Positions 6,938-15,390 of a DNA stretch of 64,000 nucleotides are shown piece by piece; the first letter of the stretch is position 1; each line of letters begins with the position of its first letter. The DNA is taken from the NCBI RefSeq assembly GCF_000717595.1, contig NZ_JNZO01000009.1:1-64000 (forward strand), read 5' to 3'. Source of the stretch: Streptomyces flavochromogenes (GTDB lineage Bacteria; Actinomycetota; Actinomycetes; Streptomycetales; Streptomycetaceae). The notes beneath the pieces were generated by a model, which was given only the letters and a program-made list of their open reading frames with translations, had not been told where the DNA came from and searched no databases. The translations under genes and the position numbers were made by a program.

Positions 6938-8245
6938 ATGAGTACACGGATCGTGGTGGTCGGGGGCGGAACGGCGGGCGCCCGGCTCGCCCAGCGCCTG
7001 CCCGTCACCCTCCTCGGCGAGGAGCCGCACGCCCCGTACAACAGGGTGCTGCTCGCCGACGTCCTCGCCGGGCGGTACGCCCCCGAGGTGATCGCCCTGC
7101 CCGGGACCTGCGAGCCGGTACGGCTCGGGGTGCGGGCGGTGCGGATCGACCGGGCGGCGCGGACGGTGGAGTGCGCGGACGGTTCGCTCGTCGGCTACGA
7201 CCGTCTGGTCCTGGCCACGGGATCCAACCCGGTACTCCCTCCGCTGCGCGGACTGCGCCGCCCGGGCGGAGCGGAGCTGCCGGAGGGCGTCCACGCCTTC
7301 CGCACGCTCGACGACTGCCTGGCGCTGCGCGACCGGGTACGGCCCGGGGTGCGGGCGGTGGTCATCGGCGGCGGGCTCCTCGGAGTCTCGGCGGCGCGGG
7401 CACTGGCCGCGCTGGGCGCGGAGGTGGTGCTCACCCAGCAGGGCGAGCGCCTGATGGAACGCCAACTGGACGAGGCCGCTTCGGACCTGCTTCGCGAGCA
7501 TGTCGAGTCCCTCGGGGTCGAGGTGCACACCGAGTGCCGGGTGAGCGGTCTGCGGCAGCGGGACGGAGAGGTGACGGCGGTCGAACTGGCCGACGGCTTC
7601 GTCCTCGACGCGCAGGTCGTGGTCCTGGCGTGCGGGGTCCGCCCGAGGGTGGCCCTGGCGAGGGAGGCGGGCCTCGCGGTGGCGACGGGGATCGTGGTCG
7701 ACGACGAGCTCCGGACGTCGGACCCGTACATCCACGCGATCGGCGACTGCGCGGAGCACGGGGGCAGGGTCTACGGCCTGGCGGGCCCGGCCCTGGACCA
7801 GGCGGACGCCTTGGCGGACCTCCTCCTGTCGGAAAACTCCGTTCACTCCCGTGGAGGCACGCCCGAGACCGCCACCTCCACCCACTCCCGTGTGGGCGAT
7901 CGTCCCGCCGGGGCGGTGGGGGTCCCCCCGGACGAAGCGCTCGTGACCGGGTACACCGGCACCCGCGCCCTCACCCGCCTCACCCTCGGCGGAGCCGAAC
8001 CCTTCGACCTCGCCGCCTTCGGCGAGGCCACCCCGCGACCGGGCGACGACGTCGTCCAGCTCACCGACGCCACCCGCCGCGCCTACCGCAAGGTCGTCGT
8101 CCGCGGAGACCGCCTCGTCGGTGGCGTCCTCCTCGGCGATCTGGCCGCCGTCGGCACGCTCGCCCGGGCCTGGGAGGGCGACGAAGCCCTGCCCGACGAG
8201 GCCCCCCTGCTGCACCTGCTCACCCACGACGGAGGCTCCTCATGA
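6938..8245 (+). CDS. FAD-dependent pyridine nucleotide-disulphide-type oxidoreductase, first gene of nitrite operon
   Basis: A 435-residue flavoprotein. The N-terminal FAD dinucleotide fold is IVVVGGGTAGARLA; the NAD(P) fold is AVVIGGGLLGVSAARAL near residue 147; and the FAD ribityl motif DPYIHAIGDCAE is near residue 265. It resembles the reductase half of NirB or rubredoxin/nitrite reductases and probably supplies electrons for nitrite reduction in the cytosol. Residues about 305-340 (HSRGGTPETATSTHSRVG and onward) form a low-complexity insertion encoded by DNA with a repeated CACTCCCGTG. The insertion also holds a GGGGGTCCCCCC palindrome more typical of intergenic DNA. The stop overlaps the nirB ATG (ATGA). 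Confidence 0.85.
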   Translation: MSTRIVVVGGGTAGARLAQRLPVTLLGEEPHAPYNRVLLADVLAGRYAPEVIALPGTCEPVRLGVRAVRIDRAARTVECADGSLVGYDRLVLATGSNPVLPPLRGLRRPGGAELPEGVHAFRTLDDCLALRDRVRPGVRAVVIGGGLLGVSAARALAALGAEVVLTQQGERLMERQLDEAASDLLREHVESLGVEVHTECRVSGLRQRDGEVTAVELADGFVLDAQVVVLACGVRPRVALAREAGLAVATGIVVDDELRTSDPYIHAIGDCAEHGGRVYGLAGPALDQADALADLLLSENSVHSRGGTPETATSTHSRVGDRPAGAVGVPPDEALVTGYTGTRALTRLTLGGAEPFDLAAFGEATPRPGDDVVQLTDATRRAYRKVVVRGDRLVGGVLLGDLAAVGTLARAWEGDEALPDEAPLLHLLTHDGGSS

Positions 8246-10776
8246 CCACCCCCACCATCGTCCTGGTCGGCCACGGAATGGTCGGCCAGCGGTTCCTGGA
8301 GTCGCTCGCCGACCGCGGTGTCACCGAGCGGGCCAGGATCGTCGTCCTCTGCGAGGAGCCGCGCCCCGCCTACGATCGCGTCCAGCTGACCTCGTACTTC
8401 TCCGGCAAGACCCCGGACGATCTGTCGATGGTCGAGGCGGGCTTCATGGAGAAGCACGGCATCGAGCTGTACGTGGGCGACGCGGCGGAGTCGGTGGACC
8501 GCGAGGCCCGCACGGTGACCGCGCGCTCCGGGCGGGTCTTCGCGTACGACGCTCTCGTCCTCGCCACCGGCTCCTACCCCTTCGTGCCTCCCGTCCCCGG
8601 CAAGGACGCCCGCGGCTGCTTCGTCTACCGGACGATCGAGGACCTCCTCGCGATCGAGGAGTACGCGAAGACGGCGACGACCGGCGCGGTCGTCGGCGGC
8701 GGTCTGCTCGGCCTGGAGGCGGCCGGCGCGCTCAAGGGCCTCGGACTCGACACCCACGTCGTGGAGTTCGCACCCCGGCTGATGCCGGTGCAGGTCGACG
8801 AGGGCGGCGGCGCCGCGCTGCTGCGCACGATCGAGCGGATGGGTCTGACCGTCCACACGGGGACGGGTACCCAGGAGGTCGTGACGGCGGACGGCTCGGT
8901 CACGGGCATGAAGCTGTCGGACGGCTCCGAACTGGCCACGGACATGGTCGTGTTCTCGGCCGGTGTACGGCCCCGGGACCAGCTCGCCCGCGACTGCGGC
9001 CTGACCGTCGGGGAGCGCGGCGGCATCGCGGTCGACGAGCAGTGCCGCACCTCCGACCCGGCGGTCTTCGCGATCGGCGAGTGCGCCCTCGCCTCGGACG
9101 GGCGGGTGTACGGCCTGGTCGCGCCGGGCTACGAGATGGCGCAGACGGTGGCCGCGACCCTGGCGGAGGAGGCGGGCGAGGGCGACGGCTTCACCGGCGC
9201 CGACCTGTCGACGAAGCTGAAGCTGCTCGGCGTGGACGTCGCGTCCTTCGGCGACGCGCACGGCACGGCCGAGGGCTGCCTCGACGTGGTGTACTCCGAC
9301 TCCCGTTCGGGGGTCTACAAGAAGCTGGTCGTGAGCGGCGACGGTGTCCTCCTCGGCGGTGTCCTGGTCGGCGACGCCGAGCAGTACGGCCTGCTCCGCC
9401 CGCTCACCGGCACCGTGCCGCCGGTCTCCCCCGAGCAGCTGGTCCTGCCGGCGGGCGCGGGCGCGCCGGTCGCGCTGGGGCCCTCGGCGCTGCCGGACGA
9501 CGCGGTGATCTGCTCCTGCCACAACGTGACGAAGCACGCGATCGGCGCGTGCTCCTCGCTCGCCGAGGTGAAGAAGTGCACCAAGGCCGGTACGGGCTGC
9601 GGCAGTTGCGTGAAGGTCATCGAGAAGCTGCTGCCGGCGCCGGCCGACAAGGGCCTGTGCGGCTGCTTCTCGTACACCCGGAGCGAGCTGTACGAGATCG
9701 CCCGCGCCCTGCGGGTGACCTCCTTCGCCGCACTGCTCGACTCGCACGGGCGGGAGGAGGCGCGGGGCGGGGAGGGCTGCGAGGTCTGCAAGCCGACCGT
9801 CGGCTCGATTCTCGCCTCGCTCAACAACGGCTACATCCTGGACGGCGAGCAGGCCTCCCTCCAGGACACCAACGACCACTTCCTCGCCAACATGCAGCGC
9901 AACGGCTCGTATTCGGTCGTTCCGCGCATCCCCGGCGGCGAGATCACCCCGGACAAGCTGATCGTGATCGGCGAGGTGGCCCGCGACTTCGGCCTCTACA
10001 CGAAGATCACCGGCGGCCAGCGGATCGACCTCTTCGGGGCCCGGGTGGACCAGCTCCCGTCGATCTGGACCCGGCTGGTCGACGCGGGCTTCGAGTCGGG
10101 GCACGCGTACGGCAAGGCGCTGCGCACGATCAAGTCCTGCGTGGGGCAGACCTGGTGCCGGTACGGCGTCCAGGACTCGGTGAAGATGGCGATCCAGCTG
10201 GAGCTGCGCTACCGGGGCCTGCGCGCCCCGCACAAGCTCAAGTCGGCGGTCTCCGGCTGCGCCCGCGAGTGCGCCGAGGCGCAGTCGAAGGACTTCGGGA
10301 TCATCGCGACGGCCGGCGGCTGGAACCTGTACGTCGGCGGGAACGGCGGCGCGACCCCGCGCCACGCGGATCTGCTCGCCCAGGACCTCTCCGACGCCGA
10401 ACTGGTGCGCCTGATCGACCGGTTCCTGATGTTCTACATCCGGACGGCGGACCGCCTGGAGCGGACGTCGACCTGGCTGGAGCGCCTGGAGGGCGGGCTC
10501 GACCACCTCAAGGACGTGGTGGTGCACGACTCGCTCGGGCTCTGCGACGAGCTGGAGGCGCTGATGGCGGCCCACGTCGCCGACTACCAGGACGAGTGGG
10601 CGCAGACCCTGGACGACCCGGAGCGGCTGCGGCGCTTCGTCTCCTTCGTGAACGCACCGGAGGCACCGGACCCCTCGGTCCGCTTCGTCCCGGAGCGCGA
10701 CCAGATCAAGCCGGACCTCACGATCCTGACGCTCGGCAGGACGAACAGCACGCTGGAAGGGGCTTCCTCCCGATGA
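8242..10776 (+). CDS. nirB: Assimilatory nitrite reductase [NAD(P)H] large subunit
   Basis: An 844-residue protein that reduces nitrite to ammonium with six electrons. Its start ATG overlaps the preceding stop. Domains in order: FAD/NAD oxidoreductase (1-300) with IVLVGHGMVGQRF and DPAVFAIGECA; a rubredoxin-reductase C-terminal domain (about 310-390); a BFD-like [2Fe-2S] domain with CSCHNVTKH and GTGCGSCVKV (about 420-465); and a second cysteine-rich segment (CGCFSY to EGCEVCKP). The sirohaem / [4Fe-4S] domain (about 545-790) has its cysteine pairs in SCVGQTWCRYG and SGCARECAEA. All expected ligands are present, so the enzyme should be active. It is coupled to nirD by ATGA overlap and is under the GlnR-like site. 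Confidence 0.96.
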   Translation: MTTPTIVLVGHGMVGQRFLESLADRGVTERARIVVLCEEPRPAYDRVQLTSYFSGKTPDDLSMVEAGFMEKHGIELYVGDAAESVDREARTVTARSGRVFAYDALVLATGSYPFVPPVPGKDARGCFVYRTIEDLLAIEEYAKTATTGAVVGGGLLGLEAAGALKGLGLDTHVVEFAPRLMPVQVDEGGGAALLRTIERMGLTVHTGTGTQEVVTADGSVTGMKLSDGSELATDMVVFSAGVRPRDQLARDCGLTVGERGGIAVDEQCRTSDPAVFAIGECALASDGRVYGLVAPGYEMAQTVAATLAEEAGEGDGFTGADLSTKLKLLGVDVASFGDAHGTAEGCLDVVYSDSRSGVYKKLVVSGDGVLLGGVLVGDAEQYGLLRPLTGTVPPVSPEQLVLPAGAGAPVALGPSALPDDAVICSCHNVTKHAIGACSSLAEVKKCTKAGTGCGSCVKVIEKLLPAPADKGLCGCFSYTRSELYEIARALRVTSFAALLDSHGREEARGGEGCEVCKPTVGSILASLNNGYILDGEQASLQDTNDHFLANMQRNGSYSVVPRIPGGEITPDKLIVIGEVARDFGLYTKITGGQRIDLFGARVDQLPSIWTRLVDAGFESGHAYGKALRTIKSCVGQTWCRYGVQDSVKMAIQLELRYRGLRAPHKLKSAVSGCARECAEAQSKDFGIIATAGGWNLYVGGNGGATPRHADLLAQDLSDAELVRLIDRFLMFYIRTADRLERTSTWLERLEGGLDHLKDVVVHDSLGLCDELEALMAAHVADYQDEWAQTLDDPERLRRFVSFVNAPEAPDPSVRFVPERDQIKPDLTILTLGRTNSTLEGASSR

Positions 10777-11135
10777 CGACCCTCACGACGCTCACCACGA
10801 CGACGCTCGAGATCTCCCCCGACCCCGGCTCCTGGGTGACGGTCTGCGAGGAGGCCCGGCTGACTCCGGGCCGGGGCGTGGCCGCACTGCTGCCGGACGG
10901 CCGGCAGGTGGCGGTCTTCCGGGACCGCTCGGGACGGACGTACGCGATCGACAACCGCGACCCGTTCACGGGGGCGCAGGTGCTCTCCCGGGGACTCCTC
11001 GGTTCGGCGGAGGGGCGGCCGTTCGTGGCCTCGCCGCTCCTGAAGCAGCGCTTCGACCTGGAGACCGGCCGATGCCTGGACGACGACGAGGTCACGGTGA
11101 CGGTGTTCCCGGTGCGTGTGACGTCGCACGTGTGA
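10773..11135 (+). CDS. nirD: Nitrite reductase small subunit
   Basis: A 120-residue Rieske-fold protein without the usual Cys/His cluster ligands, as is normal for NirD. The core reads WVTVCEEARLTPGRGVAALL, then VAVFRDRSGRTYAIDNRDPF and FVASPLLKQRFDLETGRC. It associates with NirB in the cytosol to complete the assimilatory nitrite reductase. Its ATG (10773) overlaps the nirB stop by four bases, indicating translational coupling. A threonine-rich N-terminal run (TTLTTLTTTT) precedes the fold. Confidence 0.93.
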   Translation: MTTLTTLTTTTLEISPDPGSWVTVCEEARLTPGRGVAALLPDGRQVAVFRDRSGRTYAIDNRDPFTGAQVLSRGLLGSAEGRPFVASPLLKQRFDLETGRCLDDDEVTVTVFPVRVTSHV

Positions 11136-11181
11136 CGTCCCTCGCGTGGCGTCGCTCGCGTGACCTCGCACGAGGGAAGTA

Positions 11182-11200
11182 ACTTGACCGATCGTTCCAG
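11182..11200. promoter_or_regulatory. Operator 1 of the TetR regulator (autoregulation)
   Basis: ACTTGACCGATCGTTCCAG at 11182-11200 overlaps a -35 TTGACC; a -10 TACGGT follows 18 bases later, almost touching the GTG start of the TetR gene. The same 19 bases occur in inverse orientation, with 17 of 19 identical, upstream of the MFS gene at 11862-11880. Its halves TTGACCG and CGTTCCA form an imperfect palindrome. Confidence 0.75.
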
Positions 11201-11219
11201 ATAGTCGTACGGTCCTCTC

Positions 11220-11804
11220 GTGGCCAGGACCAAGGAATTCGACCCCGACGCCGCGCTCCAGGCCGCTCTCGACCTGTTCTGGGCGCGCGGCTACGAGGCG
11301 ACGACGATGTCGGACCTCGTGGAGCACCTGGGTGTCGGCCGGGCCAGCATCTACGCGACCTTCGGGAACAAGCACGCGCTGTACCTGAAGGCCATGGACC
11401 GCTACCTGGAGACCCGCGACCCGCGGATCGTCGAGGAGCTGTCCGCCCCGGGCCCCGCCCTGCCGGCCGTCCGCGCGCTCGTCCGCCGTTTCGCCTCCGA
11501 GGCGTCGGCCGACGACGAGCGGCTGAACGGCTGTTTCGTCACCAACTCGGCGGCGGAACTGGGTCCGCACGACACGGCGGTGGCCCGTCGGGTCGAGCTC
11601 AGCTGGGAGCAGATCGAGACGCTCCTGTACGGGGCGCTCACCCGGGCCCGCGCCGGGGGCGAGCTCCCGGCCGACCGGGATCCGCGCGCCCTGGCGCGCA
11701 TGCTCCTGGTCCTGCTCCAGGGGATCCGGGTAGTCGGCAAGGCGTCGAGCGACCCGGCCAGGGTCCGGGACGCGGCGGAACAGGCGTTGGGCCTGCTGGA
11801 CTGA
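11220..11804 (+). CDS. TetR family repressor of the downstream MFS-SDR operon
   Basis: A 194-residue regulator starting at GTG 11220. The N-terminal helix-turn-helix is at about residues 12-55 (ALDLFWARGYEATTMSDL, then LGVGRASIYATFGNKHALYL). The C-terminal ligand and dimer domain matches TetR_C proteins of the AcrR type (GCFVTNSAAELGPHD). The predicted -10 box lies so close that the message is probably leaderless. The operator pair at its own promoter and at the MFS promoter argues that it represses both units and responds to a compound handled by the transporter. A terminator separates it from the MFS gene. Confidence 0.9.
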   Translation: MARTKEFDPDAALQAALDLFWARGYEATTMSDLVEHLGVGRASIYATFGNKHALYLKAMDRYLETRDPRIVEELSAPGPALPAVRALVRRFASEASADDERLNGCFVTNSAAELGPHDTAVARRVELSWEQIETLLYGALTRARAGGELPADRDPRALARMLLVLLQGIRVVGKASSDPARVRDAAEQALGLLD

Positions 11805-11820
11805 GGCAGCCGGACGGAGG

Positions 11821-11847
11821 AAAGGGCGCCCACGGGGGGCGCCCTTT
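11821..11847 (+). terminator. Terminator after the TetR gene
   Basis: A perfect 10-bp stem, AAAGGGCGCC / GGCGCCCTTT, with a 7-base loop lies 16 bases after the TetR stop and is followed by CTTCGG. Confidence 0.8.
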
Positions 11848-11861
11848 CTTCGGGGCTCATT

Positions 11862-11880
11862 CTGGAACGTACGGTCAAGT
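11862..11880. promoter_or_regulatory. Operator 2 of the TetR regulator, at the MFS-SDR promoter
   Basis: CTGGAACGTACGGTCAAGT is the reverse complement of operator 1 with two differences in the central spacer. It lies 16 bases before the MFS start codon, so a bound repressor would block the promoter or its start region. Confidence 0.75.
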
Positions 11881-11895
11881 ACAGGGGGATGGAAA

Positions 11896-13413
11896 GTGTC
11901 GTCGACAAAGCTGCGGGAACCCGACGGGCCCGCCGGCGGCGGAGGCCGTACGGACCGACGCGGCGCACGCGGAGGCCGTACGGACGGACGCCGCACACGC
12001 GTAGGCCGGACACCCGAGAGCCGCACACCGGGAGGCCGCGCCCGCGAGCCCCGCACCCGCGGAGGCTTCGCCCTCCTCGCGGCCGTGCAGATGACCCTCA
12101 TCTTCACGCTCGCCTCCCTCGCCGTGCCCCTCCCCCGCATCGGCGTCGAATTCCGGCTGGACCGCGCCCAGGTGATCCTGCTGAGCGCCGCGTACGGCCT
12201 GACCTTCGCCGGACTGCTCCTCTTCGGCGGGCGGCTCGCCGACCGCTACGGCGGGCGCCGGATCCTCACCGCCGGGCTGCTGGTCTTCGGCGCCGCCTCC
12301 GCTCTCGCGCCGCTCACCCCCGGGTACGAGGCACTGCTCGCCGCCCGGTTCGGCCAGGGCGCCGGCGCCGCGCTCGTCGCCCCGGCGGCGATGGCGGTGC
12401 TCCGGTCCCTGTTCCCCGAACCCGCGACGTACGGCAGGGCGATGGCCACCTGGGGCGGCCTCTCCGTGCTGGGCGCCACCGCGGGGAACCTGCTCTCGGG
12501 GGTGATCGCGGGGGCCACGTCCTGGCGCGGCACGTTCGCGGTCCCGGTGGCGGTGACCGTCACCGCCCTGCTCCTGGCGCCGCGCGTACTGCCGGGGACC
12601 GCACCCGGACCCGGCGATGCTCCGAACGGCCGCTCCCTCGACCTCCCCGGCGCCCTGCTCGCCACCACCGGGATCACCCTCGCCAGCTTCGGGCTCGTCC
12701 TCACCGACGCCCACGCGTGGGGCTCCGTCCCGGTCCTCGCCCCCCTCCTGTCCGGGCTGGCCCTGCTGGCCGCCTTCGGGGCGGTGGAGCGACGCACCGC
12801 CGACCCGCTGCTGCCCCCGGACTTCCTGCGCGACGGCCGCCGGGCCCTGGGCCTGGCCGCGATCGGCCTCACGGCGGCCGGCACGGCCACCGTCTTCATC
12901 CTGCTCTCCCTCTCCTTCCAGCAGCAGCGCGGCTGGGACGAACTGCGGGCCTCGGCCGCCTTCGTGCCCTTCGCGGTCGCCCTGCTGGGCTCGGGACGGC
13001 TCGCGGGCCCGCTGATCGGGCGGTACGGCCCGGGGCGCGTGACCGCGGCCGGGCTCGGCACCGCGGCGGCGGGGCTCGGACTGCTCGCCGCGACCGGTTT
13101 CGACACCTCGGTGCCGTACGCGTACGGGCTGCTCCCCGGCCTGCTCCTGCTGCCGGCCGGCGGCGCCCTGTCCTTCTCGGCCGCCGCCGTCCTGGCCACC
13201 GAGGGCGTCCCGGCGCACCGGGCGGGCCTCGCGGGCGGCGTCCTGAACACGGCGATGGAACTCGGCCCGACCGTGGTCTTCGCCGCACTGCTCACCCTCG
13301 GCGGAGACGCGGTGTCCCTGGCGGCCGCCGCCGCCCTCTTTTCCGCACTCGCCGTCACCGTCACCACGATCCGCGCACGCAGCAGGCACACACACGGGAG
13401 TCGACTCACATGA
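11896..13413 (+). CDS. MFS drug transporter with tandem-repeat N-terminal tail
   Basis: A 505-residue DHA2-type (14-helix) major facilitator. The GTG at 11896 follows AGGGGGAT and is preferred over an out-of-frame ATG at 11889. Residues 1-57 are an unusual Gly/Arg-rich cytoplasmic tail built from four 10-residue repeats (GGRTDRRGAR and variants). Membrane helices begin at FALLAAVQMTLIFTLASLAV. The motif A loop FGGRLADRYGGRRILTAG and the helix 5 motif GGLSVLGATAGNLLSGVI are present. It probably exports a toxic small molecule by proton antiport. The stop overlaps the SDR start (ATGA), and the operon is likely controlled by the TetR protein upstream. Confidence 0.88.
   Translation: MSSTKLREPDGPAGGGGRTDRRGARGGRTDGRRTRVGRTPESRTPGGRAREPRTRGGFALLAAVQMTLIFTLASLAVPLPRIGVEFRLDRAQVILLSAAYGLTFAGLLLFGGRLADRYGGRRILTAGLLVFGAASALAPLTPGYEALLAARFGQGAGAALVAPAAMAVLRSLFPEPATYGRAMATWGGLSVLGATAGNLLSGVIAGATSWRGTFAVPVAVTVTALLLAPRVLPGTAPGPGDAPNGRSLDLPGALLATTGITLASFGLVLTDAHAWGSVPVLAPLLSGLALLAAFGAVERRTADPLLPPDFLRDGRRALGLAAIGLTAAGTATVFILLSLSFQQQRGWDELRASAAFVPFAVALLGSGRLAGPLIGRYGPGRVTAAGLGTAAAGLGLLAATGFDTSVPYAYGLLPGLLLLPAGGALSFSAAAVLATEGVPAHRAGLAGGVLNTAMELGPTVVFAALLTLGGDAVSLAAAAALFSALAVTVTTIRARSRHTHGSRLT
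11941..12060 (+). repeat. Four 30-bp tandem repeats in the MFS coding sequence
   Basis: Copies at 11941-11970, 11971-12000, 12001-12030 and 12031-12060 each begin with GGAGGCC or GTAGGCC. Copies 1 and 2 agree at about 27 of 30 bases; copies 3 and 4 are more diverged. The unit is a multiple of three and in frame, encoding GGRTDRRGAR, GGRTDGRRTR, VGRTPESRTP and GGRAREPRTR. Confidence 0.85.
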
Positions 13414-14171
13414 ACGCACGCTTCACCGACCGCGTCGTCCTGGTCACCGGGGCCGGATCCGGTCTCGGCCGGGCCATCGCGCTCGCCTTCGCCGCCGAGG
13501 GCGCGAAGGTCGTCGTCGCCGGCCGTACCACCGAGCCCCTGGAGGGGACGGTCGGTCTGATCGAGGCCGCCGGGGGCACCGCCACCGCCGTCACGGCCGA
13601 TGTGGCCGACGCCGGGTCCGTACGGGAACTGGTCCGGCGTACGGTCGAGGTCTACGGCGGTCTCGACGTGGCCGTGAACAACGCGGGGGTCTTCCGCGGC
13701 GGCCACAGCGCCGCCGACTTCCCTCTCGACGACTGGCGGACACTGCTCGACATCAACGTCACCGGAGTGCTGCACGCCCTGCAGGCCGAGGTGACGCACA
13801 TGCGGGCGCACGGCGGCGGCTCGATCGTGAACATCGCGTCGAACCTGGGCCCGCACGTCCGGATCCCGGGGGTCTTCGGCTATCAGGTCTCGAAGGCGGC
13901 CGTGTCGGCGCTGACCAGGGCCGCGGCCCTGGACCACATCGCCGACGGGGTCCGGATCAACGCGGTCAGCCCCGGCGCCTCGGAGTCCGCGATGTCCCTG
14001 CGGCCCGGCGAGACGGAGGCCGATCGGGAGGTCCGGATGAAGCAGGAGTCCCCGCTGGGCCGGATCTCCTCCGCCGCGGAGGTGGCGGCGGCGGTGCTGT
14101 ACCTCGCGTCGGACGCGGCCGGCTCCGCCGTCGGCACGGACCTGGTGATCGACGGCGGCGTCTCCGCCTGA
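13410..14171 (+). CDS. Short-chain dehydrogenase/reductase
   Basis: A 253-residue classical SDR. The cofactor motif is TGAGSGLGRA near residue 13, followed by NNAGVF near residue 88. The catalytic serine is in SIVNIASNLG. The tyrosine and lysine are in FGYQVSKAAVSALTRA (YxxxK), and INAVSPGA leads to the C-terminal substrate loop. GRTTEPLE after the second strand favours NADPH. It should oxidise or reduce an alcohol/ketone; the substrate is unknown. Its start overlaps the MFS stop, so it is translated with the exporter and may modify the same compound. Confidence 0.9.
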   Translation: MNARFTDRVVLVTGAGSGLGRAIALAFAAEGAKVVVAGRTTEPLEGTVGLIEAAGGTATAVTADVADAGSVRELVRRTVEVYGGLDVAVNNAGVFRGGHSAADFPLDDWRTLLDINVTGVLHALQAEVTHMRAHGGGSIVNIASNLGPHVRIPGVFGYQVSKAAVSALTRAAALDHIADGVRINAVSPGASESAMSLRPGETEADREVRMKQESPLGRISSAAEVAAAVLYLASDAAGSAVGTDLVIDGGVSA

Positions 14172-14183
14172 CGCGCGCGGGGC

Positions 14184-14597
14184 TCAGCCCTGGGCGGCCG
14201 CCGGGTCCATCCAGAAGACCTCCCAGTGGTGGCCGTCCAGGTCCGTGAAGGAACGGCCGTACATGAAGCCCATGTCCATCGCCTCCTTCGCGGGGGTGCC
14301 GCCGGCGGCGAGGGCGGCGTCGGCGAGCTCGTCGCACTTCTCACGGCTCTCGGCGCTCAGGGTGACCAGGACCTCCGTGGCCTTGGTGGCGTCGGAGATC
14401 TCCTTGCCGGGGGCCATGAAGGACTTGAACTTGTCCTCTGCGAGGAGCATCGCGAAGATCGTGTCGCTGAAGACCACACAGGCGGTGGTCTCGTCGCTGA
14501 ACTGCGGGTTGTGGGAGAAGCCGAGCTTCTCGAAGAAGGCCCTGCTGGCGTCGACACTCTTGACGGGCAGGTTCACGAAGATCATCTGCGGGGCCAT
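14184..14597 (-). CDS. VOC (glyoxalase/bleomycin resistance) family protein
   Basis: A 137-residue protein of two beta-alpha-beta-beta-beta modules. It opens with MIFVNLPVKSVDASRAFFEKLGF and ends with GFMYGRSFTDLDGHHWEVFWMDP, both hallmark ends of the VOC fold. Related PhnB/YaeR-like proteins are often annotated as glyoxalases without known substrate. Metal ligands are not fully evident (the E in HHWEVFW is present, but an N-terminal His is lacking). The gene converges on the SDR (12-base gap) and follows the globin gene on the same strand after 107 bases. Confidence 0.85.
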   Translation of the reverse strand: MAPQMIFVNLPVKSVDASRAFFEKLGFSHNPQFSDETTACVVFSDTIFAMLLAEDKFKSFMAPGKEISDATKATEVLVTLSAESREKCDELADAALAAGGTPAKEAMDMGFMYGRSFTDLDGHHWEVFWMDPAAAQG

Positions 14598-14704
14598 GGT
14601 GCGCTCTCTCTTCCCTTGCGGTCGCGCCGGTCGCTCCGGCGCTTTCAAGAGGTAGGACGGGCGTCCCGCCCGTGACTCATCGCTCTCCCGAAGATTTTTT
14701 GCGC

Positions 14705-15154
14705 TCAGGCGGCGGAACGCAGCCGGAGGGCCGCCAACGGTACGAATCCGCCGCCCGTGCCCTCGGTACCGGCCCCGGGTCCGGCGAGCCGCCGCAGCAT
14801 CGCGAGGGCGATCCGCTCGCCCTGCGCCTTGGCCCGTTCCGCCAGCGGCCCGGTGTGGAGGCCGTCGACGGTGGCGTGCCAGAGCTGCACCCAGCGCCCG
14901 AAGTGGGCGGCGGTGAGGGGCCGGGCGGAGTGGAGTGCGGCGTGCGGGGCGAAGGCGTCCCGCCCGTAGTCGGCGGTACGGAAGAGGGCGCGCTCCCAGA
15001 AGTCGGTGATGCGCGGCAGATGGACCTCCAGGTCGGTTCCGGCGACCTCGGTGAAGAACGGCCCGATGAGCGGGTCGGCGAAGGCGGCGGTGTAGAACCG
15101 CCGCAACAACACGTCGAGGTCGTCCCGACCACGGACATCCCGGCTGGCACGCAT
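14705..15154 (-). CDS. Truncated haemoglobin, probably group III
   Basis: A 149-residue protein. I chose the ATG at 15152-15154 because globin similarity begins immediately (DDLDVLLRRFYTAAFADPLIGPFF); the longer frame to 15304 adds only a basic, unstructured stretch. The sequence has the B-helix phenylalanine-tyrosine, the tryptophan segment ITDFWERALF and the helix G-H region HFGRWVQLWHATVDG. Such globins bind O2 or NO and may protect against nitrosative stress, which would fit a genome that reduces nitrite, though no direct link to the nir operon is visible. The C-terminal 30 residues are a Gly/Pro-rich tail. Confidence 0.85.
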   Translation of the reverse strand: MRASRDVRGRDDLDVLLRRFYTAAFADPLIGPFFTEVAGTDLEVHLPRITDFWERALFRTADYGRDAFAPHAALHSARPLTAAHFGRWVQLWHATVDGLHTGPLAERAKAQGERIALAMLRRLAGPGAGTEGTGGGFVPLAALRLRSAA

Positions 15155-15230
15155 ACCCCCAGTGTGCCCGCTGCGGCGCACCGCCCGTAGAGCCGAACGT
15201 CCCGTCCCTGCCCGCCCCACCCCGCGGGGC

Positions 15231-15264
15231 CCCACCCGACAGGGCCCCGCCCACCCGACAGGGC
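15231..15264. repeat. Short direct repeat upstream of the PhoX-like gene
   Basis: The 15-mer CCCACCCGACAGGGC occurs at 15231-15245 and again at 15250-15264, in the 236-base gap between the divergent globin and PhoX-like genes. No function is evident. Confidence 0.5.
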
Positions 15265-15390
15265 ATCGCCGCTTCCCCTTCACCGCTTGTTGATGCACAG
15301 TCAATTCCGTACTCCTAGTTTCCGGAAACGCGCGACCCCGTCGCCGACCGGACTGACGGGGCGGTTCACCACCCTTCCCAGGAGTGAGAC

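Noticed and set aside
15155..15304. N-terminal extension of the globin frame
   Set aside because: The 50 extra residues are Arg/Gly-rich, cover the promoter region and the direct repeat, and lack globin similarity.
15364..15386. PHO box before the PhoX-like gene
   Set aside because: Only one GTTCACC unit is present, the next 11-base unit does not match, and the position overlaps the ribosome-binding site rather than the -35 region.
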